A stretch of 64,000 bases of DNA, taken from positions 186,001 through 250,000 of the forward strand of contig LLEY01000052.1 of assembly GCA_001414485.1 (NCBI GenBank). The letters run 5' to 3'. This DNA comes from Calycina herbarum. Taxonomy: Eukaryota > Ascomycota > Leotiomycetes > Helotiales > Pezizellaceae. The position numbers and the translations under genes were made by a program. Below are positions 58,149 through 64,000 of this stretch, piece after piece. The notes under the pieces are model-generated. The model was not told the DNA's origin and searched no databases. It worked only from the letters and a program-made list of their open reading frames with translations. Every line of letters starts with the position of its first letter. The first letter of the stretch is position 1.

Positions 58149-58585
58149 CTAGAAACGGATGTAAATCCAACACTGTCTTCTAACCCATCCCCAACAAGAT
58201 TCCCCATCTAATTTCACACTATGGCTTATTAGTTCAATCAGAAATGTAGTAAGTAATCCTGGAAAACTCACTGGGTATTTCGCTCCAATCTTAAGAAGTT
58301 GAAAAGTATGTCAGTAATTGAGCTTTAGACAAAGCATAGACAGGTGTGTACATACTCTTGGCGTTGCAAGTTAGTACTGAAGAAGAAAACAATCAGTTAC
58401 TACACATATACAGTATGTACTACATGGATGTTGTAACTTACATTACGACGTTATTCTTTCGGCTGCATCTATATTAGCAATTAAGGAGAAAGATTTCTAA
58501 AAATTAACTTATATAATATCCTCTTCGGTCTCTCGATACTCCCTATAAAATATCCAAATACCACCCCTGGGATAATATGTCCCAT
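58149..58585 (-). CDS. tiny micro-exon membrane protein, possible family copy 8
   Basis: Five exons, 58585-58540, 58468-58447, 58376-58356, 58289-58272 and 58218-58149, join in one frame with proper GT..AG ends; three exons are only 18-22 bases. The minimal product (58 aa) reads MGHIIPGVVFGYFIGNAAER and ends LDGESCWGWVRRQCWIYIRF. A hydrophobic segment is followed at once by a phase-1 intron and then by a charged Trp/Arg tail, as in the family at 13-27 kb. An upstream ATG at 58725 (MGVINRINRL) is in another frame; the frame of the span opens earlier with NSTTSSVDLKSSS, so a one-base shift may have cut off a longer N-terminus. A TATAAAACC and CAGAAAGCACCC leader lies further upstream. Confidence 0.45.
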
Positions 58586-59781
58586 TAGATATTTCTTGTC
58601 TAGTGAAGCAGAAGAGGATTTCAAGTCAACTGACGAGGTGGTGGAGTTTGAAATTTAGTTGAAATCGGAGACGTTGGTGGGGGTATGTGGTTCATGAGGC
58701 GATTTATGCGGTTGATTACTCCCATTTTGGCTGCTTCTTGAGAAGTGGAAATATGTGGTTGGAGATAGAGTCTTTGTGAAAATAAGGTGGGGTTGAGAGT
58801 GGGTGCTTTCTGGGTATAAATTAGTTTGGTTTTATAAGTTGTGACTTGTGTTGGCTTATTAAATGGCGCCCCAGGTGGTGCTACTGAGTAACATAATGTT
58901 GGCTCTTAGGTAGTAGGTATTAGTGGAACTGCTTTTGACTAAATCATAAGTTATTATTCCCACTCTCTTGTTGTAGCATAAAAATATGAGTAGTTGAGTG
59001 ATTTTTGTAATGAACAAATGGGCAATCCCGATTCTCCCAACTTCTTCGCATCATCAACTTATTTTTAGTAAATGTTTGTTTGATGAGAGAGCCCAATCCA
59101 ATAAACTTTATAAAAACATGCATTTTTAATTCTTCCAAACTTCTTCCTACGGTCAAGGAGAATCGTTATTGAATTGGTATGGAATCTGAGTTCTTGGATC
59201 TGAGAAAGTAGCTTTTTCCAATCTGTTGGTTCTTAATTCAAGAGGTTCAGACAGGGGAGGAGTATTTTGCCTAAATTAAATTCTTGCTTGTTAGTGCCGT
59301 GTTGGTCTACATTCTCGGTTCCTGGTTCTCAGAACGTAGATCTCCTTCAACTTGCTTCTCGCTTATTTGGAGAGCGTGGAAATATCAGCCACCAACGGTT
59401 GGATAATTTTTATCCTTGCTTTTCAGTACTGAAATGTTATTAGATATGGATCTTGGATATGAGAACGTAGCTCTTTCCAACATCCTTGGGGCCCTGCTCT
59501 CGCTTATTGAAGAGGGTGTGAAGACAATCAGCCACCAACAGCAAATATTTGAACGGTAGCTCCCAAACCTCAAATACCACTTCTCGGATCTCAGACGTCG
59601 GAAACAAAAATAACAGTGGAGAAAGATAAAAAGCTCCACGATTCCCATCAAGTTTTTCAATCATCCCAAACTTCCCTTACATCAAAACCAAAGCCCCGAT
59701 AGCATCTCTTACACCTTCACCTCCCGCAACATCAGATCCCACGACATCGCTTCTCACCAAAAACTCTCCCTACTCAAAACC
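58586..59781. repeat. intergenic with second cluster of the hairpin-bearing repeat
   Basis: Three more copies of the unit seen at 55.6-56.2 kb, with hairpin cores at 59184, 59312 and 59447, and with GACAGGGGAGGA, CTCTCGCTTATT and CAGCCACCAAC blocks in the same order. The part nearer 58.6-58.9 kb is the upstream region of the micro-exon gene. Confidence 0.6.
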
Positions 59782-60135
59782 ATGGCATCTCCAACAATAA
59801 CCCTCCTCTACCCCCCAACCCAAAATATCTCATCAACACCAATCTTCACCCTCACCAGCACAACATACATCTCCGCCACTTTAACCATCACCCGTCCTCA
59901 AACCCTTACCATAAACTCAGCATACACAAACATCACACAATACATGCCCACGCTTCACCCTGATACCCAGACTTTCACCGTCATGGAAGTGAATTGCATA
60001 ACCACGACTTTCCGACCGACCAACGCGACCAACTTCCATGTGGAATCCAAGAAAGTGACAACTTGTACACATTTTGTTGCTGGGACGAGTTATGAGGAAG
60101 AGACGAGTACAGAGCCCGTTTATTTCAGGGGGTGA
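59782..60135 (+). CDS. small Thr/Ile-rich protein with several sequons, uncertain
   Basis: A single-exon frame of 117 aa from an ATG (MASPTITLLYPPTQNISSTP). It is rich in Thr, Ser and Ile and has N-glycosylation sequons NIS, NIT and NAT, with two Cys. No membrane span and no clear signal peptide. The start loosely resembles the MAP start of the small membrane family. The leader is CT/CA-rich. It could be a real small gene or a chance frame. Confidence 0.4.
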   Translation: MASPTITLLYPPTQNISSTPIFTLTSTTYISATLTITRPQTLTINSAYTNITQYMPTLHPDTQTFTVMEVNCITTTFRPTNATNFHVESKKVTTCTHFVAGTSYEEETSTEPVYFRG

Positions 60136-60885
60136 TTTGTGGTTTGTGTTGGGTAAAGTTCGGTTGTTTGTTTTTTTCTTGCAAGCCCATTCCTGGGTAC
60201 TGATGGAAGAAATATTGAATGGGAGTTTAATCTCTGTGCGGATATTCCCGTTATCAGGTCGAAAGAATCTCGGTCATCTCGTCTTATACTCCAGAGAACA
60301 AACTTTTTGTATCAGAAGCCTTAGGACAATCAACACAATTGTTCCAGCAGACTTGGGAAAATGAAAGTCGATTATCCGAAACCGTTGGTATAATTGATTT
60401 GATTGTTTGGGATCTTTTGACACAACGGAGAAGGGGGAAGGTGCAAGTTGGGAAATTTAATATGGATGTATCAGGAGAATAGAGAACTCTCAAAAATCCT
60501 TGGGAATAACGAAAAATGTCTTGTGATTGAGCTTATCATTTCCATATCTTTCAGCTTCAAAGCCACTTCAAAGATTGGGGTCGGAAAGGTTTCATAATTT
60601 GTATTCCCATCCAATTATCTCAATCCTAATTGGCGTTTAGCCGTTCGTGAAAGAGAACACAATGACCGAATCCAGAAGTTGTCCAACGCCCAAAACCAAT
60701 GCAGTGCAACCCAAGCCTTCGGAATCATGGATATTCAGCACCACAACATCCAAGATTGCGTAGATCGCAGTCACCGGTCGTATGCCACACAACAGTTCCG
60801 AAATCTTATATACGAAGACATCCGTCCTGCATTTCTTCCCCTCCTACCCCTCATCCCCCTCCTACTCAAAATCTCGCAGCTCACT
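60136..60885. other. intergenic upstream of the SDR gene
   Basis: AT-rich spacer; the SDR frame is open upstream from 60679, but that part lacks a family match. No repeat seen. Confidence 0.4.
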
Positions 60886-61876
60886 ATGGCAGTCCCACGT
60901 CTTCAAGGCCGCAAGGCAATCGTCACGGGATCCAGCTCTGGGTTGGGAAGAGCAATAGCACTAGCCTACGGAAAAGAAGGCGCCTCAGTAATGTGTGCAG
61001 ATCTCCAGCCCGAAGCTCGCGCAGATGTTAAGAATGAATTTCCAATTCCAACCCACGAACTAATTATTCAAAATGGCGGGAAGGCTGGGTTTTTGAAGAC
61101 GGATGTTACGGATGAGGAGCAAGTGAAAGCGCTCATCGAGAATACCGTCAAGGAATTTGGGAGACTGGATATGTATTACCCCCAAGAAAAGATGGGAAGA
61201 GGAAGAATGCTGATATGAGAAAAAGAATCGTAAACAACGCCGGCATAGCACCAGAAGTGAACCTCATCGCCGCCAAACCAGGCGGAATCCGCGCCCACGA
61301 GACACCAATGGAGTTATTCGATCAAACAATGAATAACAACGTGCGAGCCGCATTTCTGGGTTGCAAATACGCATTAGCGCAATTTCTAGCTCAAGATCCA
61401 TTGCCAAAAAATAGTCGAGGCGATGAAACGAGAGGGTGGATTGTGAATACGGCTAGTCTTGCTGGAGTGGTTGCTCTTGGGAGTGCGCCGAGTTATACGA
61501 CCAGTAAACATGCTGTTGTTGGGATGACGAGACAGATTGGGTTGGATTATGCGAAGGATAAGGTGCATGTTAATGCTCTTTGTCCTACTTGTAAGCACTT
61601 GCCAGTTTCATGTTTTCTTCTTGATTTGAAGTCCAAGAGAGATAAGAGTTGACTTTCTTCGCAGTCGTTGATACGGCTTTGATTGCGTCCTTGACGAGAG
61701 ATTTTGATAATCCCGTCGCGGTAGAGACCACGAAGGCTTTACGTGCGGCTCACCCTTGGGGCGAATTTGCAGTGTTGGATGATGTGGCTGGGGCTGCTGT
61801 TTTTCTTGTGAGCGAGGACTCGCAGTACATTACAGCTTTGCCACTGGTCATCGATGGAGGCTATTCAGCGCAATAA
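60886..61876 (+). CDS. short-chain dehydrogenase/reductase (classical SDR)
   Basis: Three exons, 60886-61172, 61226-61590 and 61665-61876, give 287 aa with exact phases. The cofactor motif is KAIVTGSSSGLGRAIALAYG (TGxxxGxG), followed by VMCADLQPEAR, where the Asp suggests NAD preference. NNAG (in IIVNNAGIAPE), the catalytic Ser region IVNTASLAGVVALGSAPSYT and the YTTSK motif are complete. The C-terminal DDVAGAAVFLVSEDSQYITA and LPLVIDGGYSAQ are typical of the family. Substrate cannot be read from sequence. Intron 1 (GTATTA..AAAG, 53 nt) is required to restore LDIIVNNAG. An upstream frame from 60679 exists, but the ATG at 60886 fits the family start. Confidence 0.92.
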
Positions 61877-63377
61877 CATATTAGTGGTTACTCCTTGGGA
61901 GGAATTGAACAAGTTCGATGTTGGGTTCAGATATGAAGAAATGAAAACGAAATGAGACAAGATCTAGCCCAAAAGTTGATGTTGCACAAGCGAGAGATAG
62001 CCGCCTTAAACGCCAGAGCCGACATCTTGCAGATGGTTTCGACCAAACCCCAACCTCTCAATTAATTCGCTCTTGAAACTGCAAGATCCCGTTCCAACCA
62101 GACTCCGAAGCCATCTGTGTGTCGCCGCAAGTCTGCACTGTAACTCCCAGAACTCTCCGATGCTTCTCCTTCCATTCCGATTCCGGATATTCAGGAATTG
62201 AGAACATCACGGTCCTGTTTCCAGGACTCTCAGTTTCTCTCGGTGGAAGGGAGAGCTGCAAGCTACCGGAAAAACGATGTTTGCTTTTCCCAGATGGGCA
62301 GGCTATCCCCAGGCCATCAGCGGAACCAGCCATTCTCGGGTCGTTGCTCTCCATACAACGGCTTGCTGACCCGCCAAAGCATCATGCAGAGCGTCGACTT
62401 GCAGATGCTGGTCTGCAGGTGTCTTTCCAATGACGCTTGTGTGTTATCGCCCAGCATGCGAAGACGGTATCATATCATGAGGCAATTAACTGACTTGATT
62501 TCAGAGAAGTCACATTGGGCAACGTTGGCCTTATTCTTTTGTAATAAAAGTGTGCTAACAACGAGACAAATGAAAAGTAAGCGATACGAGACAGGAAGAA
62601 CTGAACAACACATTCTGGAGAGACTAAGAGAAATTGATATACGAGCATTTTTAATCATAAATCAGCCAGGGAAATTAGGGGAGAGCAGTTTCGTCTTGTA
62701 GGCAAAGGCTAAAAGCCAAAGCGGGGTGGAAGACGGCTCCTGCACTGCTCAGCTACGCTTTAGACCTTCAATAGGGTAGGCAGCACCAGTTACTTGGATC
62801 CGGACTCGTTGCTAGTCACTCAGCTAGTCTTAACCACCATTGGTTTAATTTCCGGCTTAGTAGCGCATTGAATAGGAGAAGAACTAAGGCCATTGTACAA
62901 CTCAACCTCAGAGAAGAGAGGAGATTGTGATAATTGTAGGGAGTGAGAGCGAATGCTGTCGTAAAAAAAAGTGACGTCTTCAGAGCGCTGAACAGACGAA
63001 AAGTTGGAGCCCAAGCTCACCTGGAATTTGGTGGTCGCAAACCCGCTGCATCCATCCAATCCCTCCCCTCGGCCCTCACAACAGCATAGCAGCCCATCGT
63101 AAGCGTAGCTCCGGATTCTTCTTCCACCAAAAAACTTTCCTTACCTGGTCTTTAATTTTCAGCCCACTATCATCCCATCCCAGCGCATCGCATACCGCTA
63201 CCCGCATCCTCCCTAACCTTCATGCTTCACAGTCTGCAGCGAAGGAAGCCGTAGAGGAAAACTCCCCCAGCCTCCTCACTGTCTGACGTATCAGTCGCTT
63301 GTCGGCTCAGGGGTCTGGCACGCCGTCCTCTGGAAAGGGACGCCCCCAACAACACCGGCTGATTGCTACCTCGAGCG
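61877..63377. other. 1.5-kb intergenic, no supported gene
   Basis: Short open frames on both strands (for example 62198-62701) have no domain signal. The last part is probably the long leader of the kinase gene. Confidence 0.45.
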
Positions 63378-64000
63378 ATGGCAACAAACCCCACAACGCT
63401 TGATCGAAGTGGTTCACGACGAGGACAATCTCACTCCCACTCGACCTCGAGCCGACCGCATTCCTCAAGAACGAAAGATCCTGTTCCTCCTAGCCCTCAT
63501 CGAGGTCATTCGAGCCATCACCGAAGCTCTTCGCGCCACGGCGCTGTCGACGAGAGGCCGCCGCAAAGAGATTACGAACGGGAGAGCTCAAACACTGCGC
63601 ATTCCCATCGAAGAAGTATTAGCAAAGACCGCCCGTCGCATTCGCAGTCGCAATCGGGTTCAAATAGTAGAAGCGCACCCGCACACCAACATCGCTCTCA
63701 TCATAGTCGACACTCGAAAGACATGTCTACCTCCGTTGCGAATGGGGGCGGCCCAGCCCCGGTGGTGAATGCTCAGGAATCGAGGCACACAGGAAGATCA
63801 GGAAAGTCAAGAACGACCATTCCAGCACAGACTGGCAATTGGGTTCTGGGTAAGACCATTGGTGCGGGGAGTATGGGAAAGGTGAAATTAGCTAGAAGAC
63901 CGGAAGGGGGTGAACAGGTATGCCCCGCTCCTCCAACCTCCGTGGTGTTGATGCAAGAAATTGACCAATTTCTCCAGGTAGCTGTAAAAATAGTTCCCAG
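63378..64000 (+). CDS. Kin1-type Ser/Thr protein kinase, 5' part (runs off window)
   Basis: Exon 1 is 63378-63917 (180 codons) and exon 2 starts at 63978 after a 60-nt intron (GTATGC..CAG); the window ends 23 bases into it. The N-terminus is very rich in Ser, Arg and His (GSRRGQSHSHSTSSRPHSSR), then comes the start of a kinase domain: GNWVLGKTIGAGSMGKVKLA, with the glycine-rich loop, and VAVKIVP, with the ATP-binding Lys. The linker RTTIPAQTGNWVLGKTIG and loop GAGSMGKVKLAR match fungal Kin1/MARK kinases, which act at the cortex in polarity and septation. The rest lies outside the window. Confidence 0.82.
   Translation, partial: MATNPTTLDRSGSRRGQSHSHSTSSRPHSSRTKDPVPPSPHRGHSSHHRSSSRHGAVDERPPQRDYERESSNTAHSHRRSISKDRPSHSQSQSGSNSRSAPAHQHRSHHSRHSKDMSTSVANGGGPAPVVNAQESRHTGRSGKSRTTIPAQTGNWVLGKTIGAGSMGKVKLARRPEGGEQVCPAPPTSVVLMQEIDQFLQVAVKIVP

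Noticed and set aside
62198..62701. 167-codon plus-strand frame
   Set aside because: Low-complexity product, no motif and an unlikely start.
1..64000. CRISPR arrays, bacterial operons, tRNA or rRNA genes
   Set aside because: None seen. tRNA search was by eye only, so a missed tRNA is possible; a covariance scan would decide.

Overview
The window is nuclear DNA of a filamentous ascomycete. Most genes are cut by short GT..AG introns (about 46-115 nt; one is 343 nt), the spacing is compact, and the gene set is fungal: an AIM9-like kinase, CPC1/GCN4, HET, MON2, seipin, a Kin1-type kinase. The HET and ankyrin genes and the general look suggest a leotiomycete of the Sclerotinia/Botrytis kind; that placement is an inference without a database search.

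Layout. 1-12 kb: a small secreted protein, a secreted PQQ-type sorbosone dehydrogenase-like enzyme (minus), a large ankyrin gene broken in two places, an AIM9-like mitochondrial phosphotransferase-fold protein, and a broken membrane-protein gene (minus). 12.9-27.2 kb: an accessory stretch with a repeated family of tiny single-pass membrane proteins (five in a row on the minus strand at 12.97-16.84 kb, then one at 22.4 kb and a diverged one at 26.8 kb on the plus strand), interrupted by the bZIP regulator cpc-1 and followed by a HET-domain gene. 27.2-30.5 kb: gene-poor, repeat-bearing DNA. 30.5-55.3 kb: a conserved housekeeping block: MON2 (minus), an MMS2-type ubiquitin-conjugating variant, a Cup1-like LYR protein (minus), seipin, a ToxD-like reductase (minus), GPATCH1 (minus), TATA-binding protein, an FAD amine oxidase (minus) and U2SURP/SR140. 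55.3-64 kb: a repeat array in two clusters around a four-span membrane protein and a micro-exon gene that may be another small membrane-protein family member, then an SDR enzyme and the 5' end of a Kin1-type kinase that runs off the window.

The most interesting observation is the small membrane-protein family. Members begin MAP/MSP, carry one or two N-glycosylation sequons and a paired-cysteine ectodomain ending in a L-N-C-T motif, then one membrane span, then a phase-1 intron placed directly after the span, then a short charged tail with a W-R/E motif. Three copies (14.15, 15.58, 22.39 kb) are intact; three carry single-base frame changes. I know of no named family with this design, and the HET gene next door makes a rapidly evolving self/non-self or surface role a reasonable but untested guess.

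Caution: several frame breaks (ankyrin gene, cpc-1, one or two of the small family) fall in homopolymer runs, so some may be assembly errors and not true decay. The long housekeeping genes are all intact, with phases that close exactly.
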